From: Microbacterium trichothecenolyticum
GTDB taxonomy: Bacteria; Actinomycetota; Actinomycetes; Actinomycetales; Microbacteriaceae
Length of the DNA stretch: 41,934 nt
Direction: 5' to 3'
Assembly (NCBI RefSeq): GCF_000956465.1
Contig: NZ_JYJA01000017.1
Span: 1 to 41,934 of the forward strand
The notes beneath the pieces are model-generated. The model was not told the DNA's origin and ran no database searches. It was given only the letters and a program-made list of their open reading frames with translations. The translations under genes and the position numbers were made by a program. Shown here piece after piece: positions 25,030 through 33,470 of the stretch (position 1 is its first letter; each line of letters opens with the position of its first letter).

Positions 25030-25893
25030 ATGACCGAGACCACGCCTCTGATTCAGCCGGGTGCACAGCTGGAGCGCCTGTACACCGGTATGGCGTGGGC
25101 CGAGGGACCGGTCTGGCTCCCGGATGCTGGAGCCGTGCGCTGCAGCGATATCCCGAACGACAGGATCCTGCAGTTCGACGCCGCGACCGGCCGCGTAGAC
25201 GTGTATCGAGCCGGAGTCGAGTTCACGAACGGTCGGACCCTCGATCTCGAGGGTCGGGTCGTGCAGTGCTCACACGGACTGCGCCGGATCGAGCGCGACG
25301 TCGACGGGGTCGTGACGCCGATCGTCGATCGGTGGGACGGTGTGCGGTTCAATTCGCCGAACGACGTGGTGGTCACTTCGGACGGCGCGATCTGGTTCAC
25401 CGATCCGCCCTACGGCATCCTTTCCGATCACGAAGGACACGCCGCGGCGCCCGAGTACGAAGGATGCTTCGTGTTCCGCTTCGACGAGCGGATGGGAGAG
25501 CTGCGGCCGGTGATCACCGATATGGTGCATCCGAACGGACTCGCGTTCTCACCGGATGAGACCGTCCTCTACGTGTCGGACACGGCAGGGGCCACGCAGC
25601 CGGGCGTCCCCCGCCACATCCGCCGCTACCGCGTGCGCGACGGCGCATGCGATCAGGGAGAGACCTTCGCGCTGATCGGCGACGGAGTGTGCGACGGCCT
25701 GCGCGTCGACGCCCGCGGGCGCGTCTGGGCATCCAGCGCCACCGGCGTCGTCGTCTTCGATGCGGAGGGTGTCCGTGTCGGCGCGATCCCCGTTCCCGAG
25801 ATCGTGTCCAATGTCTGCTTCGGAGGCGAGGACGGTACGACGCTCTACATCACCGCATCCACCAGCCTCTACCGCATCCACATCAACCTGTAA
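25030..25893 (+). CDS. SMP-30/gluconolactonase family protein
   Basis: This 287-residue six-bladed beta-propeller belongs to the SMP-30/gluconolactonase/LRE family of divalent-metal lactonases. Likely metal and active-site residues are Glu25 (WAEGPVW), Asn111 (NSPNDVVV), Asn169 (HPNGLAFS) and Asp184 (VSDT). No signal peptide is present, so it is cytoplasmic. The Shine-Dalgarno before ATG 25030 is weak (TGGA). A truncated Rossmann-type gene follows 23 bp downstream with a good ribosome-binding site, suggesting a former sugar-metabolism operon. The substrate is not determinable. Confidence 0.88.
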   Translation: MTETTPLIQPGAQLERLYTGMAWAEGPVWLPDAGAVRCSDIPNDRILQFDAATGRVDVYRAGVEFTNGRTLDLEGRVVQCSHGLRRIERDVDGVVTPIVDRWDGVRFNSPNDVVVTSDGAIWFTDPPYGILSDHEGHAAAPEYEGCFVFRFDERMGELRPVITDMVHPNGLAFSPDETVLYVSDTAGATQPGVPRHIRRYRVRDGACDQGETFALIGDGVCDGLRVDARGRVWASSATGVVVFDAEGVRVGAIPVPEIVSNVCFGGEDGTTLYITASTSLYRIHINL

Positions 25894-25916
25894 CGCCGAG
25901 GACAGGGAGGTCCAGC

Positions 25917-26165
25917 ATGCGGATCGTCGTGGTGGGGGCGACCTGGCACGTCGGCGGATATCTGATCCCTGGGCTGGTCACAGACGGCGGTCGTCGGCCA
26001 TCTCCAAGGACGAAGTCGCACGGTCGGGGACCGGCTTGCGGACGCCTCCCTGGCCGCCACACATCGAGTGAACGCAACGACCGCTCCGGTGGGCGCGCGT
26101 TCAGGGCAACGTCATGGGTTAGCGAGGCGCGGGGCGGGTTCGCTCCTGTGCCAATTGTCGCGTGA
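25917..26165 (+). pseudogene. Truncated NAD(P)-binding epimerase/dehydrogenase remnant
   Basis: GGGAGG precedes ATG 25917, and the first ~20 residues (MRIVVVGATWHVGGYLIPGL) are an N-terminal Rossmann motif of the NAD-dependent epimerase family, with Trp in place of a Gly in the expected GATGHVG. After about residue 25 the resemblance stops in this frame, while a neighbouring frame reads SAISKDEVA, suggesting a frameshift. The frame ends at 26163 after unrelated sequence. This is a decayed gene cut at the left edge of the atypical segment. Confidence 0.6.
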
Positions 26166-26703
26166 GGAGTCTGCGTAAGCCTGCATGAGTGCCGAGGAGG
26201 CCACGAAGCTCCACGACCGCGATGTCGCGTGCCCATAGGCGCCCGTTGGACATCATCGAGGGGATGCGTTCGGTGGCGACCAGCGCGAGGAGAGTGAGGG
26301 CGACATAGGTCCGCGCCCTCCGAGTGGGCCACGTCTCATACTCGCCTTCGCGAGGGATGCTTAGTTCGCCGTCATCATCCACGCCGCCTGAACTGCCGAT
26401 ACGGGCAAGGTCGCCGAGCAGCGAAACCAGGATCGCGTCAGCCGGCAGTCGCCGAGGAAGCCCAGGATTCGGCATGATCTCGGAGAATCCTGGCAGATCG
26501 ATCCGTGTCGCCCACTTGCGCTGGGGCAGCAGGCCGATCGTGGCGGCGCGGTTGTCGTCAATCTCCGCTCGCAACGCCACACCACCGAGTTCGCGGTCCT
26601 GAGTGACCTCCATCGGCAATTCGTTGGTCGCGAGAGCAATGAGCCGTGCCGCGGAGCGAATTGTGTGCTGCGCCGATCGTTCGCGAACTCTGAATGGTGT
26701 CAT
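26119..26703 (-). CDS. Unrecognised protein in the atypical segment
   Basis: This frame encodes up to 194 residues and is not recognised. The N-terminal part is Arg/Ala-rich (STIRSAARLIALATNEL type); the middle has acidic patches (VDDDGELSIPREGEYE) followed by a hydrophobic stretch (ARTYVALTLLALVATER). There is no signal peptide. Codon use is visibly less GC-biased than in neighbouring genes, so it may have been acquired. The start is uncertain: ATG 26703 leaves only 9 bp to the divergent gene, and an internal ATG about 30 codons in is an alternative. Its end overlaps the epimerase remnant. Confidence 0.5.
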   Translation of the reverse strand: MTPFRVRERSAQHTIRSAARLIALATNELPMEVTQDRELGGVALRAEIDDNRAATIGLLPQRKWATRIDLPGFSEIMPNPGLPRRLPADAILVSLLGDLARIGSSGGVDDDGELSIPREGEYETWPTRRARTYVALTLLALVATERIPSMMSNGRLWARDIAVVELRGLLGTHAGLRRLLTRQLAQERTRPAPR

Positions 26704-26712
26704 TATCTACCC

Positions 26713-27678
26713 GTGGAGGCTGGTGACCAGAAACGTGCGTCGTTTGTTCGCAGGTATGGCGTCGCCCTCGGCTTCTTCGGGCTCGCAAACGTTGCGGCAG
26801 TTCTCCTGACCGTGCTCTCCATTCCGTGGCTAGTAGTCGTTGGAGTGTCATCTCTGATCGTCGCCGCCGTCGCGGCGAGTATTCGCGTACCCGCCCGAGC
26901 TCCGAGAGCGCGAACCCTTCGCGTAATCTACTGGAGCGCCGCACTGGTCTGTGGCGTCGGTTGTTTTCTCGTTCCCGCGGATCTCCAAGGTGCTGCTCTG
27001 GTCCTGGCCGGAGTACTAGTGGCGGCCGCCGCCGTGACCGGATTTGAAGGAACCAGTGCGACGGCCGCTTTTGTTTCAGCCAGCGGCTTCGGGCTCGGGC
27101 TATCGTCAATCGCCTGCGGTCTTGTCGCGATCCAGGAAGCACTGCGAATCGACGAGCAGATGCAGAGTGCTCGCGAGCGAGGAAGCCCCTTCGCGATTCT
27201 GGTTGCGATGGCGGCCGTCTCAGTGTGGGTCGCCGCGCTGGCGCTCATTGGCGCTGGCATATGGATGGTTGTCGCGGCGGTGTTTTGGTACCGCGGAAGG
27301 ACGAACCGCGACCTTCCGATCTTGGAGGTGCTGGTCAACATTGCTCTGCCGGGCGCGATCGCAATCGGCCTCACCTCGTGGATCTCGGACAAGTTGACTA
27401 CCCCGACGCTCCTCGTCACAGCGACGAGGAGCGCTCTCGTCGCGGGGGTGGCCGCGACGCTTGTCATTGAACTCTTGCGGCCGATGCGATCCCTTCGACG
27501 ACAAGTGACGTGGAGTCTGGCCACTTGGTTCAAGATTCGCGCGTCAACTGATGAGATCGAGGGTGACCGGATCAGTTGGTTCGCTTTCCAATGGTTGCGA
27601 TGGCAGGACGTCTACGAACGGATCGCGCCCGAGGCTCCGGACGAGCACTTCAGCTCTCTCGACAACGAGCGTGGGTAG
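26713..27678 (+). CDS. Unrecognised polytopic membrane protein
   Basis: This 321-residue protein (from GTG 26713) has about eight or nine hydrophobic helices between residues ~12 and ~265, then a ~55-residue cytoplasmic tail with conserved-looking aromatic content (WSLATWFKIRA, WFAFQWLRWQDVYERI). No transporter or enzyme motif is recognised. Codon use is less GC-rich than surrounding genes. It diverges from the unrecognised 26119-26703 gene with almost no space between the start codons, so at least one of the two starts is probably further inside. The two could form a functional pair. Confidence 0.55.
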   Translation: MEAGDQKRASFVRRYGVALGFFGLANVAAVLLTVLSIPWLVVVGVSSLIVAAVAASIRVPARAPRARTLRVIYWSAALVCGVGCFLVPADLQGAALVLAGVLVAAAAVTGFEGTSATAAFVSASGFGLGLSSIACGLVAIQEALRIDEQMQSARERGSPFAILVAMAAVSVWVAALALIGAGIWMVVAAVFWYRGRTNRDLPILEVLVNIALPGAIAIGLTSWISDKLTTPTLLVTATRSALVAGVAATLVIELLRPMRSLRRQVTWSLATWFKIRASTDEIEGDRISWFAFQWLRWQDVYERIAPEAPDEHFSSLDNERG

Positions 27679-27813
27679 GCGCGGAGCGTACGCAGCCGTC
27701 CGCACCATCGTTGTGGGCGGCTGCTCCTAGCAGCTGACACGTATCAGGCTGCCTGTCGGGCCAGCACCGACGGTGCCTTGATCACGACTGCTCAAGGCGC
27801 TCCTGCCCGGACG
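27679..27813. other. Intergenic debris at the right edge of the atypical segment
   Basis: No gene or hairpin is supported here. The stretch separates the polytopic membrane protein gene from a truncated decarboxylase-like fragment. Confidence 0.4.
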
Positions 27814-28029
27814 TCAACCTGGCCGTTCTCGGTGTGTTCCTGTGGTGGTATGTCGCGATCGGGTGACGCGCCCGTCGGCGAACAGCATCCGTTCCCGCGC
27901 GTAGCGCAGCACCTCGTCCACGAGCTCCTCGGTCTCGGGCGAGACCGCGTGCATCGCCTCCACGGAGACGCGGGCCGGTGCCGGGTCGTCGGGGCTTTCG
28001 ACATCGAGCAGGGAATCGAGTCGCATCAT
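27814..28029 (-). pseudogene. Truncated N terminus of a PLP-dependent decarboxylase-like gene
   Basis: Starting at ATG 28029 (MMRLDSLLD), the first ~50 residues include SPETEELVDEVLRYARERMLFADG, which resembles the N-terminal helical segment of group II pyridoxal-dependent decarboxylases. The rest of the enzyme is missing; after about residue 52 the frame reads unrelated Arg/Thr-rich sequence and stops. It diverges from the cyanophycinase gene and would have shared its upstream operator. Assignment rests on a short match and is tentative. Confidence 0.45.
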
Positions 28030-28052
28030 CGCGCAGCCTCTTCCGTCGTTCT

Positions 28053-28065
28053 GTAACATGCATTA
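28053..28065. promoter_or_regulatory. Candidate RpiR operator upstream of cyanophycinase
   Basis: GTAACATGCATTA. A nearly identical element (one mismatch in 13) lies at 34495-34507, upstream of the transporter operon. It overlaps the likely -35 region of the cyanophycinase promoter, whose -10 may be GATAAT at 28077-28082, a position suited to repression. Confidence 0.6.
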
Positions 28066-28117
28066 GATTCGTGCGCGATAATAGTCATTCTGTATCTCAT
28101 GTTTCAAAGGAGAAACC

Positions 28118-29428
28118 GTGCATCGACCCTCCTCCGCGTTCGGCGCCTTCGCCCTGGGCACCGCGTTGGTCCTCGTCCCCGCGGCATCCGCGATCGCCGC
28201 ACCACCGGTGCAGGCGCCTAAGAAGTCCTCCCCGCACGCCGTCCTGATCGGTGGCAACCTCAAGGAGAACGCCGAGATCCTCCAAGCGATCGTCGACCTC
28301 GCCGACCCCGACGGCGCGGGTCCTCAGCATGCGCGCATCGCGATCGTGACGGCAGCCGCTTCGTCCGCCGCGACGCCGGAGCAGGCCGCGAACCCCGACG
28401 AGAACAACGCGGCGGCGAACGGCCTCTACTACTCGGGCCTCTTCCAGAGCTTCGGGGCCGAGACCTATTCGGTGCCGATCGACGAGGCTGTCGACTACGC
28501 CGGCGATGGCTACACCCCGGCGAGGGCCCTCGACACCGGCGTCGCTGCCGAGATCGCGGCGTCCACGGGCGTCTTCTTCGGCGGGGGCGACCAGATGCGG
28601 TACGCCCGGACGCTGTTCGAGTGCGCGGACGCCGAACTCGAGGCCTTCAGCGACTGCGCCGACACGCCGGCCATGACCGCTATCCGCAGCGTCGCCGCCC
28701 GCGGGGTCGTCGCCGGCGTCAGCGCCGGACTCACGATCCAGCAGGGGGCGGACATGGTCACGGGCGGAGAGTCGTACCAGGCCTGGCGCGACGGTGCGAC
28801 CGCCGGTTACCTCGATGACGCCACTGCGCTCGGCTACCTCCCGTACGGCGGCTTCGGCTTCGTCGACGGCGTCCTGCTCGACAGCCACTTCACGACGTGG
28901 GGCCGGGAGGGCCGGGCGATCACCCTCGCACTCGCGACCGGGCACCCGTACGTGCTCGGCGTCGACGAGACGACGGCCGTCGTCCTCGACCGCACGACGG
29001 GGCAGGGACGTGTCATCGGCGAGCACGGCGCCTCGATCATCGACGTGTCGAACGCGGCGCGGACTGACCAGACCGTCACGGGCGTGCGCTGGAGCTATGC
29101 GAACGCCGGCGACAGCATCGACCTGCGCCACAACGCCGCGATCGCCAAGGGCAAGGGCGCGACCAAGGTGAAGCCCGGCGGTGAGGATGCCGCACCCGTC
29201 GCCGACTTGTGGGACTCCATCGACGGCGCGGGTGGCGCTTACACGATGCGCGACCTCGGCCAGGCCGTCGTGGCCTCAGCCTCGGGTGTCGGCACAGGCG
29301 TCACCTACGAGACCGACCCGCGGTTCGAGACGACCCTGACCCGCGACCAGGGCACACGCGCCTGGACCACGTCCGGCGGCCACGTCTCGTTCGCCGACCT
29401 CCGCGTCGAGATCGCCGACGCGGACTGA
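28118..29428 (+). CDS. Secreted cyanophycinase (peptidase S51)
   Basis: This 436-residue protein has a Sec signal peptide ending near ASAIAA (~residue 28), so it should act outside the cell. The S51 core is visible: VLIGGN (~42-47), IAIVTAA (~74-80), VFFGGGDQMRYART (~152-165) and the nucleophile Ser202 in AGVSAGLT, followed by LLDSHFTTWGREGR. Cyanophycinases cleave the Asp-Arg storage polymer cyanophycin into beta-Asp-Arg dipeptides; secreted forms (CphE type) let non-producers scavenge it. A ~110-residue C-terminal extension follows the core. AAAGGAGA precedes GTG 28118. It is convergent with an RpiR-M20-ABC operon that carries the same upstream motif. Confidence 0.85.
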   Translation: MHRPSSAFGAFALGTALVLVPAASAIAAPPVQAPKKSSPHAVLIGGNLKENAEILQAIVDLADPDGAGPQHARIAIVTAAASSAATPEQAANPDENNAAANGLYYSGLFQSFGAETYSVPIDEAVDYAGDGYTPARALDTGVAAEIAASTGVFFGGGDQMRYARTLFECADAELEAFSDCADTPAMTAIRSVAARGVVAGVSAGLTIQQGADMVTGGESYQAWRDGATAGYLDDATALGYLPYGGFGFVDGVLLDSHFTTWGREGRAITLALATGHPYVLGVDETTAVVLDRTTGQGRVIGEHGASIIDVSNAARTDQTVTGVRWSYANAGDSIDLRHNAAIAKGKGATKVKPGGEDAAPVADLWDSIDGAGGAYTMRDLGQAVVASASGVGTGVTYETDPRFETTLTRDQGTRAWTTSGGHVSFADLRVEIADAD

Positions 29429-29440
29429 CCCGCGGACTGC

Positions 29441-29474
29441 GATGCGCCCGGCCGTTGCGACGGCCGGGCGCATC
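29441..29474. terminator. Bidirectional terminator between cyanophycinase and rpiR
   Basis: GATGCGCCCGGCCGT pairs perfectly with ACGGCCGGGCGCATC (15 bp) around the tetraloop TGCG, between convergent genes. Confidence 0.85.
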
Positions 29475-29515
29475 CAACTGTCATTGCGTGCCCCGTGGGG
29501 CGGGTCTGAACCCGC

Positions 29516-30409
29516 TCAGTAGAGGCCGAGCTCGCCGGCCAGCTGATCGGCCTGGGCCATGCGGCCCACGGCCGCGTCGCCGAGCCGGTCGAAGCATCCC
29601 GCCACAACGGTCTCGATCAGCGCCATGACCGGTGTCAGCGCGTCGAAGGGGGAAGGCGCCGCCGTTTCGCTGGTGAGAACGACGTCGGCCTCCGACGAGA
29701 TCGGCGAGAGCCAGGCATCCGTGAAGAGCACGACTGATGTGTGCTGGGCGCGGGCCACGCGGGCGAGCCGCAGCGTGTGCTCCTCGTAGCGCCGGTAGTC
29801 GAAGAGCACCAGCACGTCGCGCCGACCGAGGTCGGCCACCATCGCCGCGCGCGCGGACGGCTCGTCGGGGAGCATGCGGACGCGTGGGCGGAGCTGCTCG
29901 AGGTGCAGCGCAAGAATTCGTCCGAGCAGCCCGCTGTACCGGCCGCCGGCGATGACGACGGACCCGGATGCTCCCGAGATCAGCTCGACGCATCGGTCGA
30001 GGTCGTGGGTGCTGAGCTCGTCGAAGGTGCGCTGGAGCGTGGCCGTCGAGATCGCCGCTGCCCGGCTGTGGAGCGACCCGCTCGGCTCCTCGGCGAGAAC
30101 CCGGGTCTGGTGGATCCGCAGCGGCGAGGCCGAGCGCTCATCGAGATCGCGGCGCAGTGCCTCCTGGAAGTCGGGGAACCCGCGGTAGCCCAGCCGCTGA
30201 ACGAAACGCAGGACGGTCGGCCCGCTCACCCCCGCGCGGTCGGCGAGCCGTGCGACCGTCTCGAATCCCGCCGAGGGGTAGGCGGCCAGCAGCACGCGGG
30301 CGACTTTGCGCTCGGCAGGAGAGCAGTCGCTCAATCCCCGACGGATCGATTCCGCAATGCCGGCATCGGCCATCTCGAGCACCTCCGCAGTCGACAGTAT
30401 CGCGCTCAC
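29516..30409 (-). CDS. MurR/RpiR family transcriptional regulator
   Basis: This 297-residue regulator has an N-terminal RpiR helix-turn-helix (~15-95: SPAERKVARVLLAAYP, TVARLADRAGVSGPTVLRFVQRLGYRGFPDFQEAL) and a C-terminal SIS domain (~130-260: SVVIAGGRYSGLLGRILALHLEQL, DVLVLFDYRRYEEHTLRLARVA). SIS domains usually sense phosphosugars, but RpiR proteins in peptide or amino-acid operons also occur. GTG 30409 overlaps the M20 peptidase stop by 4 nt; it is the last gene of the five-gene operon. It probably controls this operon and the cyanophycinase gene through the shared GTAACAKGCATTA motif. Confidence 0.9.
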   Translation of the reverse strand: MSAILSTAEVLEMADAGIAESIRRGLSDCSPAERKVARVLLAAYPSAGFETVARLADRAGVSGPTVLRFVQRLGYRGFPDFQEALRRDLDERSASPLRIHQTRVLAEEPSGSLHSRAAAISTATLQRTFDELSTHDLDRCVELISGASGSVVIAGGRYSGLLGRILALHLEQLRPRVRMLPDEPSARAAMVADLGRRDVLVLFDYRRYEEHTLRLARVARAQHTSVVLFTDAWLSPISSEADVVLTSETAAPSPFDALTPVMALIETVVAGCFDRLGDAAVGRMAQADQLAGELGLY

Positions 30410-31602
30410 TCGCTCGCGATGCGCACGACGAGGGCGGCGAGCAGAGCGAGTCGCTCAGGAACGCTCTCGAGGTCGAGCCACTCCGACTCGGCGTGGTCGT
30501 CGCCGCCGATCGGGCCCAGGCCGTCGAGGACCGGCGTGCCGGTCGCGGCGACGAAGTTGGCGTCCGAGACACCGCCGGTCGCAGCGCCGGAGAGCTCGAT
30601 GCCGAGTTCCTCTCCGGCCGCGATCGCCTTCTCGAACAGTGCGAGCGTCGACCCCGTCTCGAGCGGAGGGCAGACGGCGAGGCGCTCGACGCCTGCCGTG
30701 ACGCCGTCGATCACGGTCGCTGCTGCGCGTTCCTCGATCGCATCGAGTGCCCACTCGAGGTCGGCCAGTGTCGTCGAACGCACCTCACCCGAGAGGAGGG
30801 CCGCGGCCGGGATGACGTTGGTGCGCTCCCCGGCGCTCACGACGCCGATGTTGACCGCGACATCCGGCCGGATGCCGTTGAGGGCCTGCACATCGAGCAG
30901 CAGATGTGCGGCCTCGACGGCGGCGTTGCGGCCTCGGTGCGGCTCGACCCCGGAGTGAGCGGCGCGCCCCCGGATGTCGATGCGCACATCGGCGACACCC
31001 TTCCGCGCGACGACGAGGTCGCCGTTCTCCCGCGCGCATTCGAGGCAGAGCGCAGCATCCGCTTCCGCCGCGAGCCCGGTGAGAACACTGCCGGACGCGG
31101 GCGAACCCACCTCCTCGTCCGGGGTCAGCGCGATCACGAGCTCGGCGAAGTCGGTGAAGCCGGCGTGGATCAGCAGCTCGGCCGCGTGGACCCCGGCCAG
31201 CGCGCCGCCCTTGTCGTCGCAGACCCCGGGCCCGTACGCCCGCCCGCCCTCCTCCCGATAGGGCCGCGCGGCCGCAGTGCCCTCGACGAAGACGGTGTCC
31301 AGGTGCGCGAAGAGCAGGATGCGTCGGCTGCCGCTCCCCCGCAGGCGCCCGACGACGACGCCGCCGAAGCGCCTGCCCGCAACGGCAGGAGTGGGGATCC
31401 GCTCGACGTCGAGCCCGAGGGACGCGAGCCGAGCGGCGCACCAGTCGCCGACGGCGTCGACACCGGCCGGCGAGTCGGAGCCGGAGTCGATCGAGACAAG
31501 CTCGGCGAGCTCGCGCCGGAAGACGGGCATGGCCGCCTGCGCGAGGTCGCGGAGCGCGACCGCGGACGGCGGCGCGGCGGCGCGTGGAGCGGCCGTCATC
31601 AC
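30406..31602 (-). CDS. M20 family metallopeptidase, candidate beta-Asp-Arg dipeptidase
   Basis: This ~398-residue cytoplasmic enzyme of the ArgE/DapE/CPG2 group has two zinc sites. Likely ligands and catalytic residues are His100 and Asp102 (FAHLDT), Asp129 ([10 protein letters not shown]), Glu163 and Glu164 (TPDEEVGS), Glu188 (CLECA), and a distal His in GGDDHAESE. The dimerisation domain carries [17 protein letters not shown]. Overall it is closest to glutamate carboxypeptidase/CPG2-like enzymes. It sits in an operon with an amino-acid ABC importer and RpiR, convergent with a secreted cyanophycinase, so cleavage of imported beta-Asp-Arg is a reasonable inference, not shown. The start is GTG 31602 or ATG 31599, overlapping the ATPase stop. 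Confidence 0.88.
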   Translation of the reverse strand: MMTAAPRAAAPPSAVALRDLAQAAMPVFRRELAELVSIDSGSDSPAGVDAVGDWCAARLASLGLDVERIPTPAVAGRRFGGVVVGRLRGSGSRRILLFAHLDTVFVEGTAAARPYREEGGRAYGPGVCDDKGGALAGVHAAELLIHAGFTDFAELVIALTPDEEVGSPASGSVLTGLAAEADAALCLECARENGDLVVARKGVADVRIDIRGRAAHSGVEPHRGRNAAVEAAHLLLDVQALNGIRPDVAVNIGVVSAGERTNVIPAAALLSGEVRSTTLADLEWALDAIEERAAATVIDGVTAGVERLAVCPPLETGSTLALFEKAIAAGEELGIELSGAATGGVSDANFVAATGTPVLDGLGPIGGDDHAESEWLDLESVPERLALLAALVVRIASE

Positions 31603-32399
31603 AGCACCTTGGCGAGGAACGCCTGGGTCCGAGCTTCACGCGGGTTGACCAGCACATCCGCCGGGCGACCCTGCTCGACCACGACGCCGCCGTCCATGAA
31701 GACCGCTACGTCGCCGACCTCGCGGGCGAAGCCGATCTCGTGGGTCACGACGATCATGGTCATGCCGGATGCCGCGAGGTCGCGCATGACGTCGAGCACG
31801 TCGCCGACGAGCTCGGGGTCGAGCGCCGACGTCGGCTCGTCGAAGAGCATGACCTCGGGGTCCATCGCGAGGGCGCGGGCGATCGCGATCCGCTGCTGCT
31901 GACCGCCCGAGAGCGCGCTCGGGTAAGCGCCGGCCTTGTCGCCGAGACCGACGCGGTTCAGCAGCTCCGCCGCGCGCTCCTTGGCCGCAGCGCGGGAGGT
32001 GCCGCGCACCTGCATCGGCGCCTCGATGATGTTCTCCAGCGCCGTCATGTGCGGGAAGAGGTTGAACCGCTGGAAGACCATGCCGACGCCCCGGCGCTGG
32101 CTCGCGACATCCTTCTCGCGCAACTCGTAGAGCTTGCCGTTGCGCTCCTCGTAGCCGACAGTGCGGCCGGCGACGCGGATCATGCCGGCGTCGATCTTCT
32201 CGAGGTGGTTGATGCAGCGCAGGAACGTGGACTTGCCTGAGCCGGAGGGGCCGAGAAGGCACGCGACCTGTCCGCGCTCGACCTGGAGCGTGATGCCCTT
32301 GAGCACCTCGAGCGAGCCGAAGCGCTTGTGCACGTCGCGCGCATCGATGATCGCGGTCGTGTCGGTCGCGAGGGCGTCGGTGGGTTCGGTGGGGAGCAT
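31599..32399 (-). CDS. Amino-acid-type ABC transporter ATP-binding protein
   Basis: This 266-residue ATPase of the GlnQ/HisP (polar amino acid) group has Walker [10 protein letters not shown], the family insert region [35 protein letters not shown], signature LSGGQQQR, Walker [15 protein letters not shown] and the switch His in VVTHE. ATG 32399 is used; GTG 32408, which overlaps the permease stop, is an alternative. It is the third gene of the operon, translationally linked to both neighbours. Confidence 0.92.
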   Translation of the reverse strand: MLPTEPTDALATDTTAIIDARDVHKRFGSLEVLKGITLQVERGQVACLLGPSGSGKSTFLRCINHLEKIDAGMIRVAGRTVGYEERNGKLYELREKDVASQRRGVGMVFQRFNLFPHMTALENIIEAPMQVRGTSRAAAKERAAELLNRVGLGDKAGAYPSALSGGQQQRIAIARALAMDPEVMLFDEPTSALDPELVGDVLDVMRDLAASGMTMIVVTHEIGFAREVGDVAVFMDGGVVVEQGRPADVLVNPREARTQAFLAKVL

Positions 32400-32404
32400 G
32401 ATGG

Positions 32405-33352
32405 TCACTTCTTTCCGCCCTTCCAGGTGCGCAGCACGCGGCTGACGGCCGACTCGCGGGCGCCGGCGACGCCGCGGCCGAATCGGCGCTCGAGCCATGC
32501 CTGCGGGATCGCGAGGATGCTCGTGAGCGCGAGGTACCAGATCGCCGCGACGATGAGCAGCGGGATGATCTTGAAGTTCTGTGCGTAGGCGGCCTGCAGG
32601 TTCGACATGAGATCGCGGCCGGCGATCACCGACACGAGGGCCGTCGTCTTGAGCATCGTGATGACCTCGTTGCCCATCGGCGGAACGATGACGCGCATGG
32701 CCTGCGGCAGCACGATGCGCCGCATCGTCCGCCCCGGCGTCATGCCGAGAGAGTGCGCCGCCTCGGTCTGGCCGTGGTCGACGGACTGGATGCCGGCACG
32801 CACGATCTCGGAGGCGTAGGCCATCTCGTTGAGGCCCAGTGCGAGGAGGGCGGCGATGGTGGCCGGGATCAGGTCGCTCGTCTCGACCGACCAGAACTCG
32901 ATGCTGGTGAAGGGGATGCCGAGCACGATCTCCGGCAGGAAAGCCCCGATGAAGCCCCAGAAGATGAGCTGCAGAAGCACGGGCGTGCCACGGAACACCC
33001 AGACGAACAGACCGCTCACCACCCGCATGACGGGGTTGGGAGAGAGGCGCATGATGGCGACGACGATGCCGCCGCCGAGCCCGATCGCCATGGCGGCGAC
33101 GGTGAGGAAGATCGTGGTCGCGAGACCCTGAAGCGTCAGTGGTGCGAACAGGTACTCGCCGACGGTCGGCCAGTCGATGTTGGGATTCTGCGCGAAGGCG
33201 AGGGCGAGCGAGGCGGCGACAAGGCCCACGATGATGCCGGACACCCACCTCCACGGGTGGCGCAGCGGGACAGCGGTGATAGGCGCGGGGCTGCGGGGCT
33301 CCGATGCGTCCCCCGCGGTCGGGGTGACGACCTGCGGCGACGGTGCGGCCAT
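32405..33352 (-). CDS. Amino-acid-type ABC transporter permease
   Basis: This 315-residue HisM/GlnP-type permease has an N-terminal ~30-residue Pro/Ala segment and helix 1 ([16 protein letters not shown]), then the His/Glu/Gln transmembrane domain with five more helices. It includes [23 protein letters not shown] and the coupling motif [35 protein letters not shown] supports ATG 33352; a longer frame reaching 33559 only overlaps the preceding gene. A single permease gene is present, so it would work as a homodimer. Confidence 0.92.
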   Translation of the reverse strand: MAAPSPQVVTPTAGDASEPRSPAPITAVPLRHPWRWVSGIIVGLVAASLALAFAQNPNIDWPTVGEYLFAPLTLQGLATTIFLTVAAMAIGLGGGIVVAIMRLSPNPVMRVVSGLFVWVFRGTPVLLQLIFWGFIGAFLPEIVLGIPFTSIEFWSVETSDLIPATIAALLALGLNEMAYASEIVRAGIQSVDHGQTEAAHSLGMTPGRTMRRIVLPQAMRVIVPPMGNEVITMLKTTALVSVIAGRDLMSNLQAAYAQNFKIIPLLIVAAIWYLALTSILAIPQAWLERRFGRGVAGARESAVSRVLRTWKGGKK

Positions 33353-33429
33353 GATGCTCCTCGGTGAGTTCAGGTTCGTGGTGGGGTGATCGATCGGTTT
33401 GCGGAACGGCGTGCCGCTTCCGCGGTGAA

Positions 33430-33463
33430 CCGGTGCGGCCGCCGACGACGGCGGCCGCACCGG
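33430..33463 (-). terminator. Strong stem-loop between binding protein and permease genes
   Basis: CCGGTGCGGCCGCC pairs perfectly with GGCGGCCGCACCGG (14 bp) around GACGAC. It lies 8 bp after the binding-protein stop and inside the operon, so it probably stabilises or partly terminates the message, giving excess binding protein. Confidence 0.75.
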
Positions 33464-33470
33464 AGTCGGC

